Source of the DNA: Panulirus ornatus
Lineage: Eukaryota; Arthropoda; Malacostraca; Decapoda; Palinuridae
NCBI RefSeq assembly: GCF_036320965.1
Contig: NC_092241.1
Span: 21,809,017-21,873,016, forward strand
Direction: 5' to 3'
Length of the DNA: 64,000 bases
Below the pieces are notes generated by a model that worked only from the letters and a program-made list of their open reading frames with translations, was not told the origin of the DNA and searched no databases. Numbering within the stretch: the first letter of the stretch is position 1; every line of letters starts with the position of its first letter. The position numbers and the translations under genes are program-made. This document shows, one piece after another, positions 42,131 to 54,486 of the stretch.

Positions 42131-45100
42131 AATTTCTTTTTTTTTTTTTTTTTTTGCCGCTGTCTCCCGCTTTTGCGAGGTGGCGCAAGGAAACAGACGA
42201 AAGAAATGGCCCAACCTACCCCCATACACATGTATATACATACGTCCACACACGCAAAATATACATACCTACACAGCTTTCCATGGTTTACCCCAGACGC
42301 TTCACATGCCCCGATTCAATCCACTGACAGCACGTCAACCCCGGTATACCACATCGCTCCAATTCACTCTATTCCTTGCCCTCCTTTCACCCTCCTGCAT
42401 GTTCAGGCCCCGATCACACAAAATCTTTTACACTCCATCTTTCCACCTCCAATTTGGTCTCCCTCTTCTCCTCGTTCCCTCCACCTCCGACACATATATC
42501 CTCTTGGTCAATCTTTCCTCACTCATTCTCTCCATGTGCCCAAACCATTTCAAAACACCTTCTTCTGCTCTCTCAACCACGCTCTTTTTATTTCCACACA
42601 TCTCTCTTACCCTTACGTTACTTACTCGATCAAACCACCTCACACTACACATTGTCCTCAAACATCTCATTTCCAGCACATCCATCCTCCTGCGCACAAC
42701 TCTATCCATAGCCCACGCCTCGCAACCATACAACATTGTTGGAACCACTATTCCTTCAAACATACTCATTTTTGCTTTCCGAGATAATGTTCTCGACTTC
42801 CACACATTCTTCAAGGCTCCCAGAATTTTCGCCCACTCCCTCACCCTATGATCCACTTCCGCTTCCATGTTTCCATCCGCTGCCAGATCCACTCCTACAT
42901 ATCTAAAACACTTCACTTCCTCCAGTTTTTCTCCATTCAAACTCACTTCCCAATTGACTTGACCCTCAACCCTACTGTACCTAATAACCTTGCTCTTATT
43001 CACATTTACTCTTAACTTTCTTCTTTCACACACTTTACCAAACTCAGTCACCAGCTTCTGCAGTTTCTCACATGAATCAGCCACCAGCGCTGTATCATCA
43101 GCGAACAACAACTGACTCACTTCCCAAGCTCTCTCATCCCCAACAGACTTCATACTTGCCCCTCTTTCAAAAACTCTTGCATTCACCTCCCTAACAACCC
43201 CATCCATAAACAAATTAAACAACAATGGAGACATCACACACCCCTGCCGCAAACCTACATTCACTGAGAACCAATCAATTTCCTCTCTTCCTACACGTAC
43301 ACATGCCTTACATCCTCGATAAAAACTTTTCACTGCTTCTAACAACTTGCCTCCCACACCATATATTCTTAATACCTTCCACAGAGCATCTCTATCAACT
43401 CTATCATATGCCTTCTCCAGATCCATAAATGCTACATACAAATCCATTTGCTTTTCTAAGTATTTCTCACATACATTCTTCAAAGCAAACACCTGATCCA
43501 CACATCCTCTACCACTTCTGAAACCACACTGCTCTTCCCCAATCTGATGCTCTGTACATGCTTTCACCCTCTCAATCAATACCCTCCCATATAATTTACC
43601 AGGAATACTCAACAAACTTATACCTCTGTAATTTCAGCACTCACTCTTATCCCCTTTGCCTTTGTACAATGGCACTATGCACGCATTCCGCCAATCCTCA
43701 GGCACCTCACCGTGAGTCATACATACATTAAATAACATTACCAAGCAGTCAACAATACAGTCACCCCCTTTTTTAATAGATTCCACTGCAATACCATCCA
43801 AACCTGCTGCCTTGCCGGCTTTCATCTTCCGCAAAGCTTTTACTACCTCTTCTCTGTTTACCAAATCATTTTCCCTAACCCTCTCACTTTGCACACCACC
43901 TCGACCAAAACACCCTATATCTGCCACTCTATCATCAAACACATTCAACAAACCTTCAAAATACTCACTCCATCTCCTTCTCACATCACCACTACTTGTT
44001 ATCACCTCCCCATTTGCGCCCTTCACTGAAGTTCCCATTTGCTCCCTTGTCTTACGCACTTTATTTACCTCCTTCCAGAACATCTTTTTATTCTCCCTGA
44101 AATTTAATGATACTCTCTCACCCAAACTCTCATTTGCCCTTTTTTCACCTCTTGCACCTTTCTCTTGACCTCCTGTCTCTTTCTTTTATACGTCTCCCAC
44201 TCAACTGCATTTTTTCCCTGCAAAAATCGTCCAAATGCCTCTCTCTTCTCTTTCACTAATACTCTTACTTCTTCATCCCACCACTCACTACCCTTTCTAA
44301 TCAACCCACCTCCCACTCTTCTCATGCCACAAGCATCTTTTGCGCAATCCATCACTGATTCCCTAAATACATCCCATTCATCCCCCACTCCCCTTACTTC
44401 CATTGTTCTCACCTTTTTCCATTCTGTACTCAGTCTCTACTGGTACTTCCCCACACAAGTCTCCTTCCCAAGCTCACTTACTCTCACCACCCTCTTCACC
44501 CCAACATTCACTCTTTTTTTCTGAAAACCCATACAAATCTTCACCTTAGCCTCCACAAGATAATGATCAAACATCCCTCCAGTTGCACCTCTCAGCACAT
44601 TAACATCCAAAAGTCTCTCTTTCGCGCGCCTGTCAATTAACACGTAATCCAATAACGCTCTCTGGCCATCTCTCCTACTTACATAAGTATACTTATGTAT
44701 ATCTCGCTCTTTAAACCAGGTATTCCCAATCATCAGTCCTTTTTCAGCACATAAATCTACAAGCTCTTCACCATTTCCATTTACAACACTGAACACCCCA
44801 TGTATACCAATTATTCCCTCAACTGCCACATTACTCACCTTTGCATTCAAATCACCCATCACTATAACCCGGTCTCGTGCATCAAAACCACTAACACACT
44901 CATTCAGCTGCTCCCAAAACACTTGCCTCTCATGATCTTTCTTCTCATGCCCAGGTGCATATGCACCAATAATCACCCATCTCTCTCCATCAACTTTCAG
45001 TTTTACCAATATTAATCGAGAATTTACTCCCACAACTCCTGTTTCAGGAGTACTGCTACTACTTCCCTTGCTCTTGTCCTCTCAATAACCCCTGACTTTT

Positions 45101-45436
45101 CTCCCAAGACATTCCCAAACCACTCTTCCCCTTCACCCTTGAGCTTCGTTTCACTCAGAGCCAAAACATCCAGGTTCCTTTCCTCAAACATACTACCTAT
45201 CTCCCCTTTTTTCACATCTTGGTTACATCCACACACATTTAGGCACCCCAATCTGAGCCTTCGAGGAGTATGAGCACTCCCCGCGTGACTCCTTCTTCTG
45301 TTTCCCATTTTAGAAAGTTAAAAAAATACAAGGAGGGAAGGATTTCTGGCCCCCCGCTCCCGTCCCCTCTAGTCGCTTTCTACGACATGCGAGGAAAGCG
45401 TGGGAAGTATTCTTTCACCCCTATCCCCTGGGATAA
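42131..45436 (-). mobile_element. RTE-type LINE, near full length (3.3 kb)
   Basis: It has every part of the family: a 5' UTR head next to microsatellite DNA at 45,436, a start codon at 45,308 (MGNRRRSHAG), endonuclease, linker, reverse transcriptase, C-terminal domain and the short 3' UTR with hairpin box. The 3' tail is a run of about 18 A (T on the plus strand) and not TA. It is the best reference copy for the family in this window. Confidence 0.95.
42335..45308 (-). pseudogene. Endonuclease/reverse transcriptase ORF of the RTE-type LINE, five lesions
   Basis: The product would nick target DNA with the APE-type endonuclease and prime reverse transcription there. Visible in order are LNVCGCNQDVKKGE, LALSETKLKG, IIGAYAPGHEKK, RVIVMGDLNAK, DYVLIDRRAKERLL, SNYRGI (split), [43 protein letters not shown] and [11 protein letters not shown]. 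The frame is about 990 codons. A deletion after KQELWE (about 45,027) shifts it, and CAG to TAG follows KYQ (about 44,437). A one-base loss in an A run breaks it near 44,130. TCA to TGA follows SEC (about 43,634), and AAA to TAA follows KDGV (about 42,428). All catalytic boxes remain. Confidence 0.9.
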
Positions 45437-45530
45437 TATACATATATATATATATATACACATACACACACATACACACACACACACGCACATATACACA
45501 CACACACACATACATATATATACATATGAA
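45437..45530. repeat. Mixed (TA)n/(CA)n microsatellite
   Basis: TA, CACATACACA and (CA)n steps adjoin the 5' end of the near-full-length LINE. This is the only LINE edge here with CA as well as TA. Confidence 0.9.
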
Positions 45531-46729
45531 AAATGTAAGAAACAATTTAGAAAACTGAAACTTCTAGCTTGAAATGAAAAGAAAAAAATGAATGTCACAT
45601 AATGGTTCAACCTCTGGCTATGGAAAAAGGAAATGTTTAATTCATTTACACAAAAGTCAATAGTAGTTCTCATCAATTTAACCACTGTATCAATAAGCTT
45701 CCATGTCTAAGCTACATTTTTTCCAATTTCACTATTTTCTTGTCAAAGCACCATGTATGAAAACTATCACTCCAGTAACACAGCTATAAACATTTACTTC
45801 CCCTTTAAAAAAGTTCTGGGGAAGTCTGTCTCGATACACTGCGGGACACTACCACCTGACGAGGTTTGAGACTGTGTTATTTACATACTGAAGCATAGAA
45901 ACAGACGCGAGAGTTTATCAAATCCTAAACTATGGCCGGAAAGAAAGGCAGAATTCAGAATAAGAATTTAGGAGTCGATATTAGTCTGGTTGTATGGAAA
46001 ACATGACGTGAGTTGTGGTCAATGATGTGTTCTTTTGATACCTAAGGGAATGCATAATACCAGCAGAACTCCCCAGAAAATAAGTCATCCAGCAGAGCTA
46101 TTTGTCTAGTGTGATTTTCTAATAAAACAAAAAACAATCACCTTGATAAATTCGGAGTTACTACAGGAGTTTTAGGTAATATTTCTTTTTAATAAAATGT
46201 TATACAATTCTGAAAAAAGGTTTAGTCAGTTATTACTAAACCAGTTGTGTTTGTATTAACAACACTATGGAAGATCTGCATATGGGCAGTGGCGAAGATT
46301 CGTCACTAATATTCCTAATCTCTTGTCATCAGCTCCTCGCCACAGCTACCGTAGGAACACCTCTGTCTTTTCCTCCTGGTAGTTAGGCTACGTGGTGCTT
46401 GGCCAAATACTGCGTCTTATCAACATTATGTGACCTTTAGCAACTAAAAGTTGGTCTGCTGTGACATCTTCCTTTTAACCGATAAGGTTAGCAACTCTAC
46501 ATTTCTTCGTCTCTGGCATCTACTACCTGCCTACTTCAAAGTTCACGCTACCCACTTCTCTAAATGCCTCGAACTTTTCTAACCTGACCTTCTTCACCTC
46601 TGTTATTTCAATGCTCTCGTATGCTTCGTTCACTGCCTGACTCCAAAAGGAGTTTAAGCAGTGATCTGAACCACTGAATGAGAGGCACTTAAAGACAGAC
46701 TGATTACAACGTTCAGCATCAGACCCTCA
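45531..46729. other. Unassigned sequence
   Basis: I see no repeat, no mobile element and no long ORF. It looks single-copy within the window and could be intergenic or intronic DNA. Confidence 0.5.
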
Positions 46730-48610
46730 CACTACGCTGCTGCACGGCCACCATTCTGCGACACATACCACACTACCCGGCTGCATGGCCACCATCCTAC
46801 GACACATACCACACTACCCTGCTGCATGGCCACCAACCTGCAACACACACCACACTACCCTGTTGCACGGCCACCATCCTGCCACACACCACCAAACTAC
46901 CTTTTAGCATGGCCACCATCCTGTTAAACATAACACACTACCCTGGCACACAGCCTCCATACTACCACACACATCACATTACCCTGCGGCACGGTCACTA
47001 TCCTACCACATACACCATACCACTTTGCTGCATGACAACCATTCTACCACACTCCGACACACTACCCTGGTGCATGGCCACCAATCTACGACACACCACC
47101 TCACTACGCTAGTGCTGGGCCACCAACCTGCCAAACACACCACACTACCCTGCTGCACGGCCACCAACCTGCCACACCACTACCCTACGCTGTTGCACGG
47201 CCACCAACCTGCCACAAACATCACACTATTCTACTGCACGGCCACCATCCTGCCACACCACTACCCTACGCTGTTGCACGGCCACCAACCTGCCACAAAC
47301 ATCACACTATTCTACTGCACGGCCACCATCCTGCCACACACCAATACTCTACATTGTTGCACGGCAACCAACCTGCCAGACACCACCACACTACCCTGCT
47401 GCACGGCCACAATCCTGCTACAAACACAACACTACCGTGCTGCACGGCCACCATCATACCACACACAATAAAAAGCCCTACTGCACGGCTACAATCCTCC
47501 TACACACACCACACTACACTGTTATGCACCATCCTGCCAAACACACCACACTACCTTACTGCACTGACAACATCCTACCACACTTACCACACTACCCTTC
47601 TGCAAGATCACCATCCTGCCACAGACACCACACACCCAGCACTTTAGCCAACATCTTGCCACACACTACCTCATTAACCTGCTGCACAGCCACCATCCTG
47701 CCAAACACACCGCGCTACACTGGTGTACAGCCACCATCCTACCACACACACCATGTTACCCTGCTGCACGGTCACCATCCTAAGACGCAAAACACATTAC
47801 CGCTCTGCACGGCCACCACCCTGCCATACACCATCACCCTACCCTGTTGCACGGCCACCATCCCGCTAAACACACCACGCTCCCTGACTGCACTGCCAAC
47901 ATCCTACCGCACACACCACAGAACCCTGCTGTACCATCATGCCACACACCCCAAACACCCAGCTGCATGGCCATATCCTACCACATACCACCATACAAAA
48001 TTGCTGCACGGCCACCATCCTGCTAATCACTCTGCACTACCTTGGCACACGGCCTCCATCCAACCACACGTATCACATTACCCTGCTGCCCGGTCACAAT
48101 CTTACCACATACCCTGCTGCATGGCCACCATTCTGCCACACACCACAACACTATACTGATGCAGGGACACCATCCTGCAGACACACCACATTACTCTGCT
48201 GCACGGTCATCATCATAACAAACACACAATACTACCCTGCTGCATGCCACTATCCTGCCAAACACACCACATCACCTTGCTGCACGGCCACCATCCTAAC
48301 AAACACACCGTAATACATTGCTGCATCGTCATCATCCTACGACAAACACCACACTATTTTACTGTTTGGCTACCATCCTACTGCACACAATACAACACTG
48401 CTGCACGGCCACTGTCCTGCTACACGCACCACTTTATCCTGCTTCATGGCCATCATCCTGTCCCACCGATACTCTACCCTGCTGCATGGCCACCATCCAG
48501 CCACACACCACCACACTACCCTGCTGCCCGGCCACCATCCTGCCACACACCACCACACTATCTTGCTGCACAGCCACCATCCTGCCACACATAAAACATA
48601 AACCTGCTGC

Positions 48611-49283
48611 ATGACCACCATCCTGCCACATACCACCACACTACTCTGCTGCATGACCACTATCCTGCCACATACCACCACATTACTCTGCTGCATGACC
48701 ACCATCCTGCCACATACCACCACATTACTCTGCTGCATGACCACCATCCTGCCACATACCACCACACTACTCTGCTGCATGACCACCATCCTGCCACATA
48801 CCACCACACTACTCTGCTGCATGACCACCATCCTGCCACATACCACCACACTACTCTGCTGCATGACCACTATCCTGCCACATACCACCACACTACTCTG
48901 CTGCATGACCACCATCCTGCCACATACCACCACATTACTCTGCTGCATGACCACCATCCTGCCACATACCACCACACTACTCTGCTGCATGACCACCATC
49001 CTGCCACATACCACCACACTACTCTGCTGCATGGCTACCATTCTGCCACATACCACCACACTACTCTGCTGCATGACCACCATCCTGCCACATACCACCA
49101 CACTACTCTGCTGCATGACCACCATCCTGCCACATACCACCACATTACTCTGCTGCATGACCACCATCCTGCCACATACCACCACATTACTCTGCTGCAT
49201 GACCACCATCCTGCCACATACCACCACACTACTCTGCTGCATGGCTACCATCCTGCCACATACCACCACACTACTCTGCTGCA
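48611..49283. repeat. Homogenised 42-bp core, 16 units
   Basis: Sixteen nearly identical 42-bp units start ATGACCACCATCCTGCC, with a few recurrent variants (ACTATCC for ACCATCC, CATTAC for CACTAC). Since 42 is a multiple of three, the plus frame translates as a repeated MTTILPHTTTLLCC. The flanking units of the same array are far more diverged. Confidence 0.97.
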
Positions 49284-52200
49284 TGGCTACCATTCTGACA
49301 TACACACACTCTACACTAAACTGCTGCATGACCACCATCCTGCTAGAAACACCACATTACCCTGCTACATGGTCACCATCCTCCCTCACACACACACACA
49401 CATTACCCTGCTGTAACGCCATTATCCTACCACACACCACCACACTACCATGCTGCAGGGCCACCATCCTACCACACACAACCACACTACACTGGTGCAC
49501 GGACACTATCCTCTAAAACACACCAAATTACCCTGCTGCAAGGTCAACATCCTAGCAAACACACCACATTACCCGTCTGCACGGTTACCATCCTACCACA
49601 CTCACCACACTACTCTACTGCACGGCCATCATCCTACCACACACAATACAACACCGAGCTGTAAGTCCACGATCCTGCCACACACACAACACTCCTTCCT
49701 GCTCCAGGGTCATCATCCTGTTACACACCAATAGTCTACCCTGCTGCACGGCCACCAACCTACCACACAACACCACGCTACCATGCTGCACGGTCATCAT
49801 CCTGCCATACATACCACGATACCCTGCTGCACAGCCACCACACCGACACCTACCACGACACTATACTGTTGCAAGTCCACCATCCTGCCACACATCACAC
49901 TGCACTGGTGCACAGCCACCATCCTGCCACACACACCACGCTAACCTGCTGCACGGACATCATCCTGCCACATACACAACACTACCCAGCTGCACAGCCA
50001 TCATCCTGCCACACACACACCATAGATCCATGCTCTATGGCCACCATCCTGCCGCACTCCACCACACTAACCTCCTGCACGGTTACCATCCTGCTAAACA
50101 CACAACACTTCCCCACTGCACTACAATAATCCTACCAAACACACCACACCACCCTGCTGCATGGCCACCATCCTACCACACACACCACACTAACCTGCTG
50201 CACGGCCACCATCCTAAGACGCAAAACACATTACCGCTCTGCACGGCCACCATCATACCACACACACACCGCATCACACGGCTACATGGCCATCGTCCTG
50301 CCACATACACCACAGTATCCTGCTGCATGGCCACAATCATATCAAACACACACACACCATATTACCCTGCTGCATGGCCACCATCCTGCCACTTACTCCA
50401 CACTACCCTGCTGCACGGCCACTCACCTGTCAAATACAAAACACTACTCGACTGCACGGCCACCATCCTACCACACACAACACAATACCATGCTGCATGG
50501 CCGCCATCCTGTCATACACATATCATGTTACCCTACTGCATGGCCACCATCATATCACAACCATCACGCTACCATGTTGCACGGCCACCATCCTACCACA
50601 CACCACCACGCTACCCTCGTGCACGGCCACCACCATGCTAGACACACTACACTACCTTGGCACACGGCCTCCATCCAACCACACACATCACATTATCCTG
50701 CTACACGATCACAATCCTACCACATACCCTGCTGCATGGCAACCATTCTACCACACACCACCATACTACACTGGTGCATAGCCACCATTCTGCCACACAC
50801 CCCCACAATATACTGGTGCAGGGCCACCATCCTGCAAGCACACCATATAACCCTGCTGCACGGTCACCATCCTAACAAACACAATTCTACCCTGCTGCAT
50901 GGCCACCATCCTGCCAGACACACCACATTGCCCTGCTGCTCAGCCACTATCCAGGCACACATAACACACAAACCTGCTGCACGACCACCATCCTACCACA
51001 TACCACCACACTACTCTGCTGCACGGCCACCTTCCTGACACACACACTACGCTAACCTGCTGCACGGCCAGCATCTTACAACACACAATACACTACTCTT
51101 CTGCACGGCCACCATCCTACCATCCTACCACACTTACCACACTACTCTACTGCATGGCCACCATCCTATCACACACAATACAACACCCTGTTGCAAGGCA
51201 ATCATCCTGCCACACACACCACACTCCTTCCTGCTGTACGGTCACCATCCTGCCACACACCAATACTGTACCCTGGAGCACGGACACCATCCTACAACAC
51301 ACCACCGCACTATCATGCTGCTCGGTAACCATCCTGCCGCACGCCTTATTAACGTGCTGCACGGCCACCATCCCGCTACACACCACAGTACTAACCTATT
51401 GCAAGCACACCATCCTACCACGCATCACCACAGTTCCCTGCTGCACGGCCACAATCATGCCAAACACACCACATTACCTTACTGCACTGCCAACATCCTA
51501 TAGCACACACCACACTACCTTACAGCTAGGTCACCATCCTGCCACACACACCACACACCAAGTTCCATGGGCACCATCCTGCCACATAGCACCACATTGC
51601 CCTGCTGCACAGCCACCATCCTGCCAGACACATCATACTACTCTGGAGCATAGCCATCACCCTGTACACACACCATATTACCCTGCTGCACGGTCACCAT
51701 CCTCCTGCACACACCACACTAACCTGCTGCATGGCCACCATCCTGCCAAACACACCACATTACCTTGCTGTGCGGCCACCATCCTAACAAATACACCACA
51801 ATTCCCTGCTGCACGGTCATCATCCTACCACACACACAACACTACTTTACTGGACTGCCACCATCCTACTACATACAATACAACACTCTGCTACACGGCC
51901 ACCATCCTGCCACGCACACTACAATATCCTGATGCACGGCCATCATCCTGCACACCATTACTCTACCTTGCTGCATTGCCACCATCCTGCCACACATCAC
52001 CATTCTACCGTACTGACTGCCACCAGCCTACCATACACCACCACACTACCCTGCTGCACAGCCACCATCCTGCCACACATAACACACAAACTTGTTGCAC
52101 GGCCACCATCCTGCCACATACCACCACACTACTCTACTGCTCGGCCACTATCCTGACACACACACTACACTAACCTGCTGCATGGCCACCATCTAGCTAG

Positions 52201-52869
52201 AAACACCATATTACCCTGCTGCACGGCCACCACCTCCCATACACACACGCAACATTACTCTGCTGCACGGTCGCCATCCTACCACACACGACACACTACC
52301 CTGATGCAAGGATATTATCCTACCACACACAACCACATTACACTGGTGCGCGGACATTATCCTGTCAAGCACACCAAATTATCCTGCTGCACGGTTCACC
52401 GTCCCATCAAACATACCACACTACCGTTCTGCACGGTCACTATCCTACCACACTCACCACACTACTCTACTGCATGGCCACCATCGTACCACACACAATG
52501 CAACACCGAACTGCAAGGCCACCATCCTGCCACACACACACACACCACAATCCTTCCTGCTACACGGTCACCATCCTGCTACACACTGATATTTTACCCT
52601 GCTGCACGGCCACCAACATGGCACACTCACTAAACTACCATGCTGCATGGTCACCATCCTTGCCACATACACCACATTATCCTACTGCAACGTCACCATC
52701 CCGCCACATACCACGAAACTATCCTGTTGCAAGCCCACCATCCTGCCACACATCACCACACTACCTTGCTGCACGGCCACCATCCTGCCACACACACCTC
52801 ACTTCCCTACTGCACGGCCACAATCATGCCAAACACACCAGACTACCTTACTACACTGCCAACATCCTT

Positions 52870-52919
<50 letters not shown>
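52870..52919. repeat. (CA)n expansion inside the minisatellite
   Basis: About 24 CA units have grown from the CACACACC portion of one minisatellite unit. Smaller expansions occur at about 53,244-53,285 and 53,743-53,777. Confidence 0.95.
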
Positions 52920-52920
<1 letters not shown>

Positions 52921-53241
52921 ACACTATCCTACTGGAGGGTTACCTTCCTGCCACATACACGAAACACCCAGCTGCACAGCCACCATCCTGCCACGCAGCA
53001 CCACATTACCCTTCTGCACTGCCACCGTTCTGCCAAACACACTATACTGCACTGGTGTACAGCTACCATCCTACGACACACACCATATTACCCTGCTGCA
53101 CGGTCACCATCCTACCACACACACACATTACACTATCCTGCTGCACGGTCACCATCCAGCCACACACCACTCATTAACCTGCTGCACGGCCACTCTCCTA
53201 ACACATACAACACACTACCCAGCTGCACCGCCATCATCCTG

Positions 53242-53286
<45 letters not shown>

Positions 53287-53744
53287 ATGCTTCCACGTTC
53301 TATGGCCACCATCCATCCATACACCACCACACTAGTCTACTGCACGGCCACCATCCTGCCAAACACACAGCACTATCTTACTACACTGCCAACATCCTAC
53401 CACATACACCACACTAACCTACTGCAAGGTCACCATCATACCACACACACACCACACACCCAGCTGCATGGCCACCATCCTGCTACACAGCACTACAGTA
53501 CCCTCCTGCACAGTTACCATCCTGCTTAGCACCCCACACTACACTGGTGCACAGCCACCATCCTACCTTGATGCAAGGCCACAATCAGACCACACACCAC
53601 ACTAACCTATTACACGGCCAAAACCCTACCAAACAAAACAAATTACCGTGCTGGACGGCCATCATCACACCACACACACCATATTGCAAGGCTACACGGC
53701 CACATACACCACACAATCCAGCTGCACGGCCGCCATCATCATAC

Positions 53745-53776
<32 letters not shown>

Positions 53777-54486
53777 CCATATTACCCTGCTTCACGGCCA
53801 TCATCCTGCCACACACACCACACTATCCTGCAGCACGGCCACCATTCTGCCACACACACAATGCTACTTCACTGCAGGGCAACCATCCTACCACACACAA
53901 CACAATATCGTGCTGCATGGCCGTCATTCTGCCCCACACAAACCATGTTGCCCTGCTGCGCAGCCACCATCACACCACAACCACCACGCTATCCTGCCAC
54001 GCAGCACTACACTAACTTGATGCACGGCCACCATTCCGTCACACACACCATACTACCCTTCTGTAGGTCCACCACTCTGCAACACAACACAATAACCTGC
54101 TGCACGGCCACAATCTTACCAAACACACCACACTATTCTGCTGCATGGCGAACATCCTACCACACACCACCACAATCCCATACTACACGGCCACTATCCT
54201 GACGCACATCACTACAACACCTTGCAGCAAGGCCACCATCATACCAAACACCATAAAACTACCCTGCTGCAGGGGCACCATCCTGCCAAACACACCATAT
54301 AACCTGCTTCACGGCCAGCCACCTGGCACACACAACTGCACTACCCTATTGCACGGCCACGATCCTGCCACACACACCACACTTCTCTACAACACAGCCG
54401 TCATCCTACCACACACAACATAACACCCTGCTACATGGCTATCATCCTACCACACACAACATAACACCCTGCTACACGGCCATCAT

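Larger units (their letters stand above)
46730..54486. repeat. 7.7-kb CA-rich minisatellite, degenerate 39-45 bp units
   Basis: The consensus unit is CCACCATCCTGCCACACAC followed by ACCACACTACC and CTGCTGCACGG. Unit length wanders between about 35 and 45 bp and most units are diverged. Some multi-unit stretches recur kilobases apart, for example the CCTAAGACGCAAAACACATT landmark near 47,777 and 50,213. Many plus frames stay open by chance because the unit is poor in stop triplets. The array ends in a LINE at 54,487. Confidence 0.97.

Noticed and set aside
42428..42851. Long Ser/Pro/His-rich frames antisense to LINE copies (also near 9,240-9,920, 22,395-22,870, 61,375-62,010)
   Set aside because: They mirror the LINE coding strand, whose purine-rich bias leaves few antisense stops. 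They recur at every copy and show no domain.
48611..49516. Repeat protein with MTTILPHTTTLLCC units
   Set aside because: Only the homogenised core keeps frame, and the surrounding array does not. There is no signal, start context or domain.
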